A stretch of 64,000 bases of DNA from Burkholderia sp. GAS332 (GTDB lineage: Bacteria > Pseudomonadota > Gammaproteobacteria > Burkholderiales > Burkholderiaceae): the NCBI GenBank assembly GCA_900142905.1, contig FSRV01000001.1:3100001-3164000 (forward strand), in the 5' to 3' direction. Made by a program: the position numbers and the translations under genes. The notes under the pieces were generated by a model. That model had not been told where the DNA came from. It did not search any database and was given only the letters and a program-made list of their open reading frames with translations. This document shows, piece after piece, positions 1 through 8,730 of the stretch. Position 1 is the stretch's first letter; the number at the start of each line of letters is the position of its first letter.

Positions 1-419
1 GTCATCATGCCTTGCGGGTCGAACTGGAAAGCGGCGGCGACCGTCGTCACGGGGATACCTGCTTCGACGCTGGAGAGGACCTGGAAGTCGTAGCCCATCA
101 GGAAATCCGCCTGACCTCCGGCGAGCAATTGCATGCCGTTGACTTGCGGACCGCCCATTTTGATCGTGACATCCAGCCCGTACTTCTTGTAGATGCCGGT
201 CGCCACCGCCTGATAGAAACCGCCGTGCTCAGCTTGTGCATACCAACTGGTCAGCAAGGTCACGTGATCTTCGGCATGGACCAACGGCGCGGCAAGCGTG
301 ACGCCGGCAAGCGCCGCGGCGCTTGCCACGCGTGCGACTAATGAGCGAGATGAGGAGCCAAGCGAGTGGCCGCAAGAAGCAATTCGGGCAATGCGGGAAA
401 GAAGACGCAGAACGCGCAT
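1..419 (-). CDS. NMT1/SsuA-like ABC transporter substrate-binding protein, 5' part
   Basis: The reading frame starts at the ATG read from 419 on the minus strand and runs open off the left edge, so only about 139 N-terminal residues are visible. They comprise a long N-terminal signal region ending near VHA, then mature sequence starting EDHVTLLTSWYAQAEHGGFYQA, with later KYGLDVTIKMGGPQVNG and LLAGGQADFLMG. This pattern (substrate-facing aromatic/GGFYQA stretch, then the GGxQxxxxLxxGxxD block) is that of periplasmic binding proteins of the NMT1/ThiY/SsuA group, which bind nitrate/sulfonate/taurine, pyrimidine precursors or similar small ligands. The ligand cannot be told from this fragment. 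Its transport partners would lie outside the window. Confidence 0.8.
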   Translation of the reverse strand, partial: MRVLRLLSRIARIASCGHSLGSSSRSLVARVASAAALAGVTLAAPLVHAEDHVTLLTSWYAQAEHGGFYQAVATGIYKKYGLDVTIKMGGPQVNGMQLLAGGQADFLMGYDFQVLSSVEAGIPVTTVAAAFQFDPQGMM

Positions 420-1005
420 GACTGAACTCCGTGTGAACATGGGGTAGTGGAAAGGCAAAACGGTCGGGAGCGTCGACGCGATTAATGCTAGGCACGCGAT
501 GGATGCGCCGTACGTGACGTACGGACGCACAGGGTCGGCCTCACGAGACCGCAAACTCGCGAAACAGAAGGCGCAATCGAGGACGCATAACAGTCGGGTG
601 AAAATTTGGGGCAACTGCATCGCACGCTCCTTGTTGGCGGAACCGGACGGTTCCGTTCAAACGTCGAATTGCTTCGACGTGGGCGCACGATGCGCCCCAA
701 GAGCAATGCCCCACGGTGACCGGCACATGCATGCCGGCTCGCTAGCCGCTTCTACTCTGGTTTTCCTTTAAGCGAATGTTGTGCCAGTTGTTGCGAAGCA
801 GCATGCGCCTCGGTAACGCGGGCATTTCGAGCAAAGCACGATCTTCGCTTGACGCGGCACTGCACTCGCACGAAGCGCATCGGCACCGCGCGGGTGCATC
901 CGGTGCGCGTTTTGGCGCGGCGCACATGCAGCACGATAAGACGCACCCCGTCGTCAGGCCTGAGCCTTGCTACTCATTAAGTATCCTCAAACCAGGAGCA
1001 TGCAA
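420..1005. other. Intergenic region, no gene seen
   Basis: About 585 bases between the start of the leftward binding-protein gene and the small rightward gene at 1006. Short frames exist on both strands but have no ribosome-binding site and no recognisable protein pattern. It should hold the promoter of the binding protein near 420-480; no clear sigma-70 boxes or operator stood out. Confidence 0.5.
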
Positions 1006-1185
1006 ATGAGCGCGACCAAAGAAAGCACCTCGACCAAGCCGGCCGACATCGAACATCCGCAACCTGCCACTCACAGCGACAACGAAAAGAGCAAGCTGCC
1101 CGAGCGCGACGATGAGGGGCGCCATCAGTCTCCCGCTGACCGGCCGGGCAAGAAACCCGGCGAGGGTGAACCGTCAGTCAGTTGA
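1006..1185 (+). CDS. Small very hydrophilic hypothetical protein
   Basis: A 59-residue protein starting MSATKESTSTKPADIEHPQP and ending in a Lys/Pro/Gly/Glu-rich tail. It has no hydrophobic segment, no cysteine and a strongly charged, probably disordered composition. The start at 1006 is chosen because AGGAG lies at 994-998, at normal spacing; an ATG at 1000 in the same frame would sit on that site. I do not recognise a named family; short charged proteins of this kind are common in Burkholderiaceae. Confidence 0.6.
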   Translation: MSATKESTSTKPADIEHPQPATHSDNEKSKLPERDDEGRHQSPADRPGKKPGEGEPSVS

Positions 1186-1397
1186 AATATCAAGCGCCAA
1201 TCTGGGAGCGGCTTTGCTGCGTTTAAGCGGCAAAACCGCATCAATCTTTCCCTTCCAAAGCCTTTCAGAAGGCAGACATTTTTTCCGAATTATTACCAAT
1301 TATTTTTCTGGCGCGATCGACTATTTTTCTGCTTGCAGCACCGTGAGCGCCCAGCGAACCGGCTGCCGCCCCTCAACAGATAAAAAAGGCGAAGCCC

Positions 1398-2387
1398 ATG
1401 TCCGTCTCACTCACCTCTTCGGCCTCATCCACGTCCCCTTCGGTCCCGCGGGTGTCCATTTGCCTGCCCACGTGTAATCGTCCTGAACTGCTCGTCGCGT
1501 GTATCGACTCGTGCCTCGCGCAAAGCTACGGCAATCTGGAAATCGTGATCGGCGACGATTCGAAGGACGCGCGCACCCAGCAATTGATGGCGACGCGCTA
1601 TGCGAACGAGCCGCGCATCCGCTATGCGAGGAACCAGCCGTCGCTCGGGCAGGCGCGCAACGTCGCGAGCCTGTTCGAGCGCGCACGCGGCGACAAGATC
1701 CTGCTGATTCACGACGACGACCTGCTTACCACCGACGGCGTCGAAAAGCTCGTATCGCTATGGGCGCGTCATCCGCAACTGGAAGTGGCGTTCGCCGATC
1801 AGTACGAGGCCGACCACGTCGGTGCAGTCGATTTCGACGCGAGCGCGCGACTGAACACCGCATTTCACCGCACCAAGGATGCTGAAGGCTTGCAGACTTT
1901 GCCCGGCCGATGCGGGCTGATCCAGATGTTCCCGAACAACGGCTGGATGGCCAACGCGGACCTCGTCAAGCGGATCGGCTACAAGGATCAGTACGGCATG
2001 TGCTGCGATTTCACGTTCGGTACCGAACTCTGTCTCGCGGCACGTGAGGTGTTTTATCTGCATGACTACGTGTCGGTGTATCGGAAGACGGCAACCTCGA
2101 TCTCGCATAGCACGCGCGGCACAACGGTTGCAGCGACCGTCAGTGCGTATGCGTTCGTCAAGGCGCTGAAACTGCCGCCGCAACTGGAACCGTCACGCAA
2201 GCTGGCATTGCGCCGGCTCGCGCCGATCGTCGTCTCGGTTCATGCGAAGAATCGCCAGGCGATGCTCGGGTCGAAGATCGCGCTCACGCATCTGTTCGCC
2301 TACAACTATGGTTTCAGCATGCGGCTCTATTACCACCTGCTCATGCTCTCACGTGCGGCCGTAAGCCCGGTCAGCGAACCTGCATAG
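1398..2387 (+). CDS. Family 2 glycosyltransferase
   Basis: A 329-aa GT-A fold transferase. The N-terminal nucleotide-sugar region begins VSICLPTCNRPELL (about residues 19-32), followed by IVIGDDS (DDS at 53-55) and the metal-binding region IHDDDLL (HDDD at 105-108), all typical of GT2 enzymes that add sugars from nucleotide-sugar donors at the cytoplasmic face. A C-terminal region with MFPNNGW and a Tyr-rich tail follows. A close paralog lies at 50584-51612 inside the polysaccharide cluster (shared CxPTCNRP, VIGDDS, QMFPNNG), so this gene may act in the same surface glycan pathway although it sits 49 kb away. It is isolated: the next gene is convergent. AAGGCGA upstream of 1398 is a plausible ribosome-binding site. 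Confidence 0.85.
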   Translation: MSVSLTSSASSTSPSVPRVSICLPTCNRPELLVACIDSCLAQSYGNLEIVIGDDSKDARTQQLMATRYANEPRIRYARNQPSLGQARNVASLFERARGDKILLIHDDDLLTTDGVEKLVSLWARHPQLEVAFADQYEADHVGAVDFDASARLNTAFHRTKDAEGLQTLPGRCGLIQMFPNNGWMANADLVKRIGYKDQYGMCCDFTFGTELCLAAREVFYLHDYVSVYRKTATSISHSTRGTTVAATVSAYAFVKALKLPPQLEPSRKLALRRLAPIVVSVHAKNRQAMLGSKIALTHLFAYNYGFSMRLYYHLLMLSRAAVSPVSEPA

Positions 2388-2406
2388 CGGCTTTAGGTTT
2401 AACCGG

Positions 2407-3132
2407 TCAGTCGCCAGACAATGCCTCGGCGGCGGCCGGTGCAAGCGGTCGCACGATGCGCTTGCGCCGCGTCAGCGCATACGTGGCGACGCGGTCGAGC
2501 GCCGTGCACAGCACCAGGTAGATGAAGCCGACGAACAGGAAGATCTGCGCGGGGTACACCATCAGCCGATTGCTGACCTGCGTCGCGACGAACGACAGTT
2601 CACCGACGCCAACGATATACGCGAGCGAGGTGTCCTTCACCAGCGACACCCATTGGTTCACGAACGAAGGCGCCATGATGCGCATCGCCTGCGGCAGCAA
2701 CACGTAGCGCAGGGTTTGCATCCGCGTCAGTCCGAGCGACAGCCCGGCTTGCCACTGACCGTCGCCGACCGCGCGAATGCCCGCATGCACCGAGTGCGCG
2801 AGATACGCGCCGCCGATCAGCGAGAGCGCGCAAACGACCGTTGCGAGTCCAGGCACATCGACATGGAAGACTACCGGCAGCAGGAAATACGTCCAGAAGA
2901 TCAGCATCAACACGGGAATTGCGCGGAAGAAACCGATCACGAGCAGCAAGGGCACACGGGCGATGCGCCCCGCCATCGCCAGCGCAATGCCACCGGCGAC
3001 GCCGAGCACGGCCGACGCAAGCGCGGAACACAAGGCAAGCACGAGGGTGAGCGCCGCGCCGCCGAGCGGTCCTTGCGGAAATGCGCCGACCAGCAGATAC
3101 GGCAGGTTATTGGCAAACAGCGACCATGTCAT
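2407..3132 (-). CDS. Polar amino-acid ABC transporter permease (GltK/HisM type)
   Basis: A 241-aa inner-membrane protein with about five hydrophobic segments and a BPD_transp_1-type EAA loop (GLSLGLTRMQTLRYVLLPQA). It would form the channel with the permease encoded 2 bp upstream at 3135-3860. The paired permeases plus the upstream binding protein match glutamate/aspartate-type importers (GltIJK order). No ATP-binding subunit follows: the next gene is the convergent glycosyltransferase, so the ATPase must come from elsewhere. Confidence 0.88.
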   Translation of the reverse strand: MTWSLFANNLPYLLVGAFPQGPLGGAALTLVLALCSALASAVLGVAGGIALAMAGRIARVPLLLVIGFFRAIPVLMLIFWTYFLLPVVFHVDVPGLATVVCALSLIGGAYLAHSVHAGIRAVGDGQWQAGLSLGLTRMQTLRYVLLPQAMRIMAPSFVNQWVSLVKDTSLAYIVGVGELSFVATQVSNRLMVYPAQIFLFVGFIYLVLCTALDRVATYALTRRKRIVRPLAPAAAEALSGD

Positions 3133-3134
3133 GC

Positions 3135-3860
3135 TCAGCGCCTCACGAATGAACGGTCACGCGCATGCGCCACCGTATGCGAGACGGCTTCGATCAACGC
3201 GACAGCGGCGATATACAACACGGTTGCCACACCGAACGCCTCGAACGTTTTGAAGCTCTCCGTCTCTACCTGACGCGATGCGTACGATAGTTCGGCAAGG
3301 CCGATCGCCATGGTCAGCGATGAATTTTTCACGAGGTTCATGTATTGGCCAAAGAGCGGCGGCAACGAAATGCGCACGGCTTGCGGCAGAACGACGTAGC
3401 GAAAAGCCTGCAATGGCGTGAGACCAAGGGCCGCGGCCGCAGCATGTTGACCGACCGGCACACCACGCAAACCCGCCTGGAACTCCTCGGCGATAAACGC
3501 CGCCGTATAGCACGTGAGCCCGATCCACCCGGCGACAAACTCGAACGACGGCCAGCGCAACGCACACGCACCGATGTGCGCGCTATGCGGCGTGTTCAGC
3601 CATTGCATCACTACGTCAGGCATCAGCGTGGCCGCGCCGAAGTACCAGAAGAACAGTTGCACCAGCAACGGCGTGTTGCGAAACACAAGGACATAGGTGG
3701 CCGTTGCACGACGCAGCCAGCCATACCGGGCATGACGCGCGATCGCCAGCACGAAGCCCAACAAGGTGGCCGCGAGCGCCGCCGTCAACGAGAGACCGAC
3801 GGTTACACCGAAGCCTTGCCACAGCCACGTCAGATACTTTGGAGCGAGCCACGCTTGCAT
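3135..3860 (-). CDS. Polar amino-acid ABC transporter permease (GltJ/HisQ type)
   Basis: A 241-aa membrane protein, second permease of the same importer. It carries the EAA loop (AAALGLTPLQAFRYVVLPQA) and hydrophobic segments near residues 15-35, 55-75, 85-110, 115-140 and 195-220. It is transcribed after the binding-protein gene at 3959-4780, with a strong hairpin in the ~98-bp gap, and is followed after 2 bp by the partner permease. Confidence 0.88.
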   Translation of the reverse strand: MQAWLAPKYLTWLWQGFGVTVGLSLTAALAATLLGFVLAIARHARYGWLRRATATYVLVFRNTPLLVQLFFWYFGAATLMPDVVMQWLNTPHSAHIGACALRWPSFEFVAGWIGLTCYTAAFIAEEFQAGLRGVPVGQHAAAAALGLTPLQAFRYVVLPQAVRISLPPLFGQYMNLVKNSSLTMAIGLAELSYASRQVETESFKTFEAFGVATVLYIAAVALIEAVSHTVAHARDRSFVRR

Positions 3861-3903
3861 CTTTCAACCTGCTTCATTAAACCTGCTTCTTTCACAAACG
3901 CCG

Positions 3904-3928
3904 ACGGGCACGTTGCCAACGTGCCCGT
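3904..3928. terminator. Intercistronic hairpin between binding protein and permeases
   Basis: ACGGGCACGTTG and CAACGTGCCCGT form a 12-bp inverted repeat with a single central base. On the minus strand it lies just past the binding-protein stop and is not followed by a T-run, so it probably protects the 3' end of the binding-protein mRNA or attenuates, rather than fully terminating. Confidence 0.55.
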
Positions 3929-3958
3929 TTATTCACGGGTGCTACACCGACACGGCGA

Positions 3959-4780
3959 TCAGGTCTTGTCGCCAATCTTGAAGATGCGCACAAGCGGCGT
4001 CTTCGTTTGCGGACCAAACCAGCGGTTGTAGATCTTCGCGGCCGAGCCGTCGGCTTCCAGTCCCTTCAGCGTGTCGTTCACGAATCCAACGAGGCGCGTC
4101 TCGCCCTTCGGAATGCCGACGCCCATATAGTCGTTCGAAATCGTGAACGCCGGAAGCTCGTAGTTCTGCTTGTCCGGCACATTGGCGAGCAGGCCGACCA
4201 GCTTCGGACCGTCCTGCGTGATCGCCTGCACGTTGCCCGCGCGCAAGGCCGCAAACGCAAACGGCGTGTCGTCGTACGCGACGATCGTGGCTTGCGGGAA
4301 TTTCTCGCGAAGCGTGATTTCGTTGGTCGTGCCCTTGTCGGCGCCCACCCGCAGGCTGTTGATCTGATCCGGCGACTTCAGGACACCCTTCTTCGCCAGA
4401 AACTGCTGGCCCGACGAGAAATATGGAATGCTGAAATCGACCTGTTTGGCGCGCTCGTCGGTGATCGTGAAGTTGGCGAGCACCAGATCGACTTTCTTCG
4501 ACGTCAGGAACGGAACGCGGTTGGCCGGGTTGGTCGGTTGCAGTTCGAGTTTCACGCCGAGCTTATCGGCGAGCGCCTTCGCGTAGTCGACGTCGAGGCC
4601 GACGATGTGGTTGCTGGTTGCGTCGACGTAGCCGAACGGCGGGTTGCTGTCGAAGGTCGCGACGCGCAGTACGCCTGCCTTCTTGATGTCATCGAGACGG
4701 TCGGCGTGGGCGAGTCCCGATACCGTCATCGAGAGTCCCGTCATTGTCATGAGCCAGGCAGCGAGTATTTTCGATTTCAT
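3959..4780 (-). CDS. Periplasmic amino-acid binding protein (SBP_bac_3 family)
   Basis: A 273-aa protein with a signal peptide (MKSKILAAWLMTMTGLSMTV, cleaved near LAHA-DR) and a family 3 solute-binding fold: LDDIKKAGVLRVATFDSNPP, then VGLDVDYAKALADKLGVKLE, VDLVLANFTITDERAKQVDF and a late WFGPQT. This family delivers polar amino acids to HisQ/HisM-type permeases. The start is set at 4780 (MKSK) because it yields a canonical signal peptide; an in-frame ATG 13 codons upstream adds only a charged leader. It is the first gene of a three-gene leftward unit with the two permeases. Confidence 0.88.
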   Translation of the reverse strand: MKSKILAAWLMTMTGLSMTVSGLAHADRLDDIKKAGVLRVATFDSNPPFGYVDATSNHIVGLDVDYAKALADKLGVKLELQPTNPANRVPFLTSKKVDLVLANFTITDERAKQVDFSIPYFSSGQQFLAKKGVLKSPDQINSLRVGADKGTTNEITLREKFPQATIVAYDDTPFAFAALRAGNVQAITQDGPKLVGLLANVPDKQNYELPAFTISNDYMGVGIPKGETRLVGFVNDTLKGLEADGSAAKIYNRWFGPQTKTPLVRIFKIGDKT

Positions 4781-5071
4781 TTTTATGGATCTCTTTGTTT
4801 GTGTGCGGTGCTTGTGCAATACGCGTGCGATGTTTCAGAAACGGATGCGCGTTGGCCATATCCGTTGCAACCGTGAGGTGCAACCGATAGTCACGCATGG
4901 GCGCCACATTAGCAGCGGCGCGGCGCGTACCGAACCAAGAAATGCTCCTGTATTAAGCGCGTTTTCTGCTAAGCATCCGCTCATTAGCAAACGCGTATTT
5001 GTCGCTTGGTCTTGCGCGTGCGGCTGATTAGGATGGACCTCGAACCGACATCAGCCCCGAGGTGATTTGCC

Positions 5072-5293
5072 ATGTCCGACAGTGCCTGTTTCAAGCCGCG
5101 TGTGATCGAGCCGGTCGTCGTCAATCAGCCTGAGGGATTGGGGCTTGCTGTGGAGTTGTGGCTTGCGCATCCCGTCGATGGAATTGCGGGGCGAGCCGTG
5201 CAGATTCATTTACGCAGCGGTGCGAAGATGGCGCAAGCCGAGGCGCTGCGCGACCTGCTGCATGTGCTGGGAACAGAGATCGTGGTGGCTTGA
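5072..5293 (+). CDS. Conserved small hypothetical protein
   Basis: A 73-aa protein starting MSDSACFKPRVIEPVVV, with GAGGTG about 8 bases upstream of the ATG. It is mixed alpha/beta in composition with no signal peptide or membrane segment. I do not recognise a named domain. It is followed directly by the 9-bp tandem repeat at 5313-5420. Confidence 0.6.
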   Translation: MSDSACFKPRVIEPVVVNQPEGLGLAVELWLAHPVDGIAGRAVQIHLRSGAKMAQAEALRDLLHVLGTEIVVA

Positions 5294-5312
5294 GCGTGCG
5301 CTCTGCACGGGG

Positions 5313-5420
5313 CTTGCCGCATTTGCCGTACTTGCCGTACTTGCCGTACTTGCCGTACTTGCCGTACTTGCCGCATTTGCCGCATTTGCCGCATTTGCCG
5401 CATTTGCCGCATTTGCCGAG
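5313..5420. repeat. Tandem 9-bp repeat, 12 copies
   Basis: Twelve contiguous copies of YTTGCCGYA (YTTGCCG-TA in the first half, -CA in the second; last copy ends AG). It lies between the small gene at 5072 and the terminator of the leftward transporter. The unit keeps reading frame on either strand, but no translated product has a convincing start. Confidence 0.95.
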
Positions 5421-5425
5421 GCGAT

Positions 5426-5462
5426 AAAAAACGGCGGCCGGGTTACCCCGAGCCACCGTTCT
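5426..5462 (-). terminator. Rho-independent terminator of the MHS transporter gene
   Basis: Read on the minus strand: AACGGTGGCTCGGG, loop GTAA, CCCGGCCGCCGTT, then a run of T. It is located just past the stop at 5505, on the correct strand. Confidence 0.85.
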
Positions 5463-5504
5463 TAAGCAGCGCTCATGCGCGCTGTCCGAGCGTGTTGCCC
5501 ATGC

Positions 5505-6818
5505 TCACGGTTCGTGACGCAGATACCCTTCTTTCGAAGGATCGCGCATGCGCAGCGACACGAGGCCGGCGATTGCGCACAGCGCGGTCACATACCAGTA
5601 GAACATCGACTCGTTGCCCACCGACTTCAGCCACAGCGCGACATACTCCGCCGAGCCGCCGAAGATCGCATTGGCCACTGCATACGACAGTCCCACGCCG
5701 AGCGCGCGCACTTCCGGCGGGAACATTTCGGCCTTGATCAGGCCGCTGATCGACGTATAGAAGCTGACGATCGCTAGCGCCACGACGACAAGGCCGAACG
5801 CCGCATACGGGCTCGTCACGTCTTTCAATGCGTGCAGCAGCGGCACGGTGCCGATGGTCGCGAAGAGGCCGAAGAACAGCATCGAACGACGGCGGCCGAT
5901 GCGGTCCGACAAGGCGCCGAACGCCGGCTGCATCACCATGTAGACGAACAGCGCCGCGGTCATCACGTTGCTGGCTGTCTTGGCATGCATGCCGGCTGTG
6001 TTGACCAGGTACTTCTGCATGTAGGTGGTGAACGTGTAGAAGATCAGCGAGCCGCCGGCCGTGAAGCCGAGCACTGTCACGAAGGCACGCTTGTGCTGCC
6101 ACAGGCCGCGCAGCGTGCCGGCTTCCTTGCGCCGACGCGTTTCGGCGGTAGTGGTTTCTTCGAGCGATTTACGCAGATACAGCGCGACCAGCGCCGCCAA
6201 CGCACCGATCACGAACGGCACGCGCCAACCCCACGCTTTCAGCTCTTCGGTGGAGAGGGTTTGTTGCAGAATCACTAGCACCAGCAGCGCGCACAACTGG
6301 CCGCCGATCAGCGTGACGTACTGGAACGACGCGAAGAAACCGCGACGGCCCTTGAGCGCGACTTCACTCATATAGGTTGCGCTGGTGCCGTATTCGCCGC
6401 CTACCGACAGGCCCTGGAACAGGCGTGCGACCAGCAGCAGCGCTGGCGCCAATGCGCCGATCTGCGCATACGTGGGGAGCACTGCGATGACGAGCGAGCC
6501 GCCGCACATCATGAACACCGACACCATCATCGCGCTCTTGCGCCCGTGCTTGTCGGCGAGCCGGCCGAAGAACCAGCCGCCGATCGGGCGCATCAGGAAG
6601 CCTGCGGCGAAGACGCCCGCGGTGTTGAGCAGCTGCGTGGTGGTGTTACCGCTCGGGAAGAAGGCAGGCGCGAAGTACAGCGCGCAGAACGAGTACACGT
6701 AGAAGTCGAACCACTCGACTAGATTGCCAGATGATGCGCCGACGATCGCGAAGATACGGCGCCGGGTGTCGTGTGGGTCGTGAGCCGTGGCCACGGTTTG
6801 GTCGGATAGGTCGGTCAT
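5505..6818 (-). CDS. MFS transporter, metabolite:H+ symporter (MHS) family
   Basis: A 437-aa, about 12-segment inner-membrane transporter. Diagnostic stretches are [19 protein letters not shown] near the first helix, [20 protein letters not shown] for the loop 2-3 motif, and [19 protein letters not shown] in helix 5. These match the KgtP/ProP/ShiA branch, which imports organic acids, osmolytes or aromatic acids with protons; the substrate is not deducible. AAGGAAA lies upstream of the start at 6818. Monocistronic, ending at the terminator at 5426-5462. A paralog is the interrupted gene at 11408. Confidence 0.9.
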   Translation of the reverse strand: MTDLSDQTVATAHDPHDTRRRIFAIVGASSGNLVEWFDFYVYSFCALYFAPAFFPSGNTTTQLLNTAGVFAAGFLMRPIGGWFFGRLADKHGRKSAMMVSVFMMCGGSLVIAVLPTYAQIGALAPALLLVARLFQGLSVGGEYGTSATYMSEVALKGRRGFFASFQYVTLIGGQLCALLVLVILQQTLSTEELKAWGWRVPFVIGALAALVALYLRKSLEETTTAETRRRKEAGTLRGLWQHKRAFVTVLGFTAGGSLIFYTFTTYMQKYLVNTAGMHAKTASNVMTAALFVYMVMQPAFGALSDRIGRRRSMLFFGLFATIGTVPLLHALKDVTSPYAAFGLVVVALAIVSFYTSISGLIKAEMFPPEVRALGVGLSYAVANAIFGGSAEYVALWLKSVGNESMFYWYVTALCAIAGLVSLRMRDPSKEGYLRHEP

Positions 6819-7026
6819 GCTGTTGTTTTTCCTTGTCTTTAAACGGAGGTGGCGGTCGTGGCGCCGCCTTCACAACACGTGCATCGAGGTGCCGCAGGGG
6901 CACCTGTAGCGCGCGTGCGCGAATTTTACAGAATTGCAAGGAGGAGATGGGAGTTTGTTAAGTTCGCTGGCGCGAACGAGAGGTTGTTGCCTGCGCGGCG
7001 CTGGTTTGTCTGTTTGCCTGCGGTGT

Positions 7027-7200
7027 TGGCCTTTCCTTGATCTGTCTGCGCGGCGCTTTCTCTCTGCGCGCCTACGGCGTTGGCCTTTCCTTGATCTGTC
7101 TGCGCGGCGCTTTCTCTCTGCGCGCCTACGGCGTTGGCCTTTCCTTGATCTGTCTGCGCGGCGCTTTCTCTCTGCGCGCCTACGGCGTTGGCCTTTCCTT
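7027..7200. repeat. Tandem 54-bp repeat, three full copies plus a partial
   Basis: Copies begin at 7027, 7081 and 7135, with a truncated copy from 7189. The unit starts TGGCCTTTCCTTGATCTGTC and includes GCGCGGCGCTTTCTCTCTGCGCGCCTACGGCG in two halves. 54 is a multiple of three, so open frames run through it on both strands, but they have no plausible start and look like by-products of the repeat. Degenerate copies in the opposite orientation flank the far side of the inverted repeat (about 7980-8095). Confidence 0.93.
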
Positions 7201-7378
7201 GCATTCTTATTGGTCTATTAGCGTTGCCCCTGTGCGGGGCGGCACCTACTTTTCTTTGCCGCCGCAAAGAAAAGATAGGCAAAAGAAAGCGGCTCGAAGC
7301 CCCTGCTAAGCGGGTCCCCCGCACAGTCGCGGTAGTGGTGCATCTGGAATCCGTGCCCTCGCACCTTCGGCGTTAGTG
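7187..7378. repeat. Left arm of a large imperfect inverted repeat
   Basis: This ~190-bp arm, containing TTAGCGTTGCCCCTGTGCGG and AAGCCCCTGCTAAGCGGGTC, reappears reverse-complemented at 7798-7992 with only scattered differences. Sequences of this look are frequent in Burkholderia/Paraburkholderia intergenic DNA, which suggests a dispersed repeat family rather than a gene. Confidence 0.9.
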
Positions 7379-7603
7379 ACAAAGTACTCATCAGCTCCCA
7401 CTCCGCACTGCGTGCGTCGCGGATGGGTCTGCCAGGGAAACCGTGAGGCTTCGATCGCGCGCGGTGGGGCCATCGGCTTCGCCTCGGCGAAGCACCCAAG
7501 TATCCAAATGACGATTTGCGCAAGCAAATGAAAGAGCGATAACACAGCCCGAATGAAACGCCGATGCGTCACAGTGCCATGGGCATAAGCAGTCGCGTGG
7601 CGT

Positions 7604-7681
7604 GGCAGAGGCAGAGGCAGAGGCAGAGGCAGAGGCAGAGGCAGAGGCAGAGGCAGAGGCAGAGGCAGAGGCAGAGGCAGA
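7604..7681. repeat. Hexanucleotide microsatellite (GGCAGA)13
   Basis: Thirteen uninterrupted copies of GGCAGA in the spacer between the two inverted-repeat arms. Frames through it encode Pro-Leu or Ala-Ser runs and are not judged to be real genes. Confidence 0.95.
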
Positions 7682-7797
7682 GTTGATGCTACCGCGGGCC
7701 ACGGTTCCGTGCCAAAACGCGGGAGCCTGACCACAACGGACGGTTTTCTGAAATGCCCTTCGGCGCGCGCAGCGCCGCCGGAAGTATGACGCCCTTG

Positions 7798-7992
7798 TCA
7801 CTCGCGCCGAATGTGCGAGGGCACGGATTCCAGATGCACCACTACCGTGACTGCGCGGGGGACCCGCTTAGCAGGGGCTTCGAGCCGCTTTCTCTTGCTT
7901 ACTTCTCTTTGCGGCCGGCAAAGAGAAGTAAGTGCCGCCCCGCACAGGGGCAACGCTAATAAACCAATAAGAAATCAAGGAAAGGCCAACAC
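7798..7992. repeat. Right arm of the large inverted repeat
   Basis: Reverse complement of 7187-7378, including GACCCGCTTAGCAGGGGCTT and CCGCACAGGGGCAACGCTAA. It is followed by degenerate inverted copies of the 54-bp unit up to about 8095. The ~420-bp spacer between arms holds no recognisable gene, only the GGCAGA tract. Confidence 0.9.
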
Positions 7993-8115
7993 CGTAAGCA
8001 CACAGACAAAAGCGCCGCGCAGGCAACCAAACCAGGCAGAGCCCCACTCCGCAGGCACACAGACAAAGCGCCGCAAAGCACAAAAAACCCTCAGCGCTCC
8101 GCGCAAAAACCACCC

Positions 8116-8538
8116 TTAATCCTCGTCATCCGTCCAAGGAATATCCACATCAGAAATAAAGGCCACCGTCGCAAACGGCCCCCCATCCTGCCGCCCGATC
8201 TTCCCATCGGCCCGCTGCCATTCAACCCTGAACACCGTGCCAGGATCATCCGCAATCAACCGCACCGTGCGAACCTCATCCGGATCCGACTCCTCGACAG
8301 GGCCATCAAGCGACACCTGCAATTCCTGTGGCCACAGCCCGTCAGTCGGATCGTAAATCTTGTCGCCATCCGCAATCAGCGTGAAGGCTTCCACACCGAT
8401 CGTCGCCGACGCCTCCACGATCATCTTCCCCAACGCGCGCAGCAACGCCGTCGCCCGTGCCGAGTTGGCCTGGCGAATTGCAAGATCCCCGCGCGTCAGC
8501 GCCTGCTCAAGTTTTGGGTTTGTTTTTTGTTGCGCCAT
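8116..8538 (-). CDS. Conserved hypothetical acidic protein
   Basis: A 140-aa soluble protein starting MAQQKTNPKLEQALTRGDLA, rich in Asp/Glu, with an acidic C-terminus (IPWTDDED). The N-terminal third is helical; the middle has beta-like stretches (FTLIADGDKIYDPTDGLWP, VFRVEWQRADG). It has no signal peptide or membrane segment, and I do not recognise the family. It sits between the repeat block and the LysR gene on the same strand, about 190 bp apart, probably as an independent unit. Confidence 0.65.
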   Translation of the reverse strand: MAQQKTNPKLEQALTRGDLAIRQANSARATALLRALGKMIVEASATIGVEAFTLIADGDKIYDPTDGLWPQELQVSLDGPVEESDPDEVRTVRLIADDPGTVFRVEWQRADGKIGRQDGGPFATVAFISDVDIPWTDDED

Positions 8539-8730
8539 TCGATTTCCTGAGTCCTATCGCTCTGTTGTGGACGGCACGCTCATTCATCACGCACCGCCCT
8601 CCTTTTTTCGGGCTGAATCCTACCACTGGTGTGGGCCGCCGCATCACGAGCCGCGCAGTAGAGGTCGTACAAGCCGCCCCGTCACCACAGTTTAGGTCGC
8701 GATTCGCCGGCCGGCAGGGAGATTTGCCTT

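Noticed and set aside
5121..5465. Open frames through the 9-bp repeat encoding Gly-Lys-Cys/Tyr or Leu-Pro-Tyr/His repeats
   Set aside because: They arise automatically from a 9-bp repeat, lack ribosome-binding sites and overlap the terminator.
7027..7200. Possible CRISPR array (regular 54-bp periodicity)
   Set aside because: The repeats are contiguous, with no variable spacers, and there are no cas genes in the window.
7306..7801. Frames encoding Pro-Leu or Ala-Ser runs across the GGCAGA tract
   Set aside because: Microsatellite by-products in DNA that is otherwise an inverted repeat with no gene-like codon pattern.
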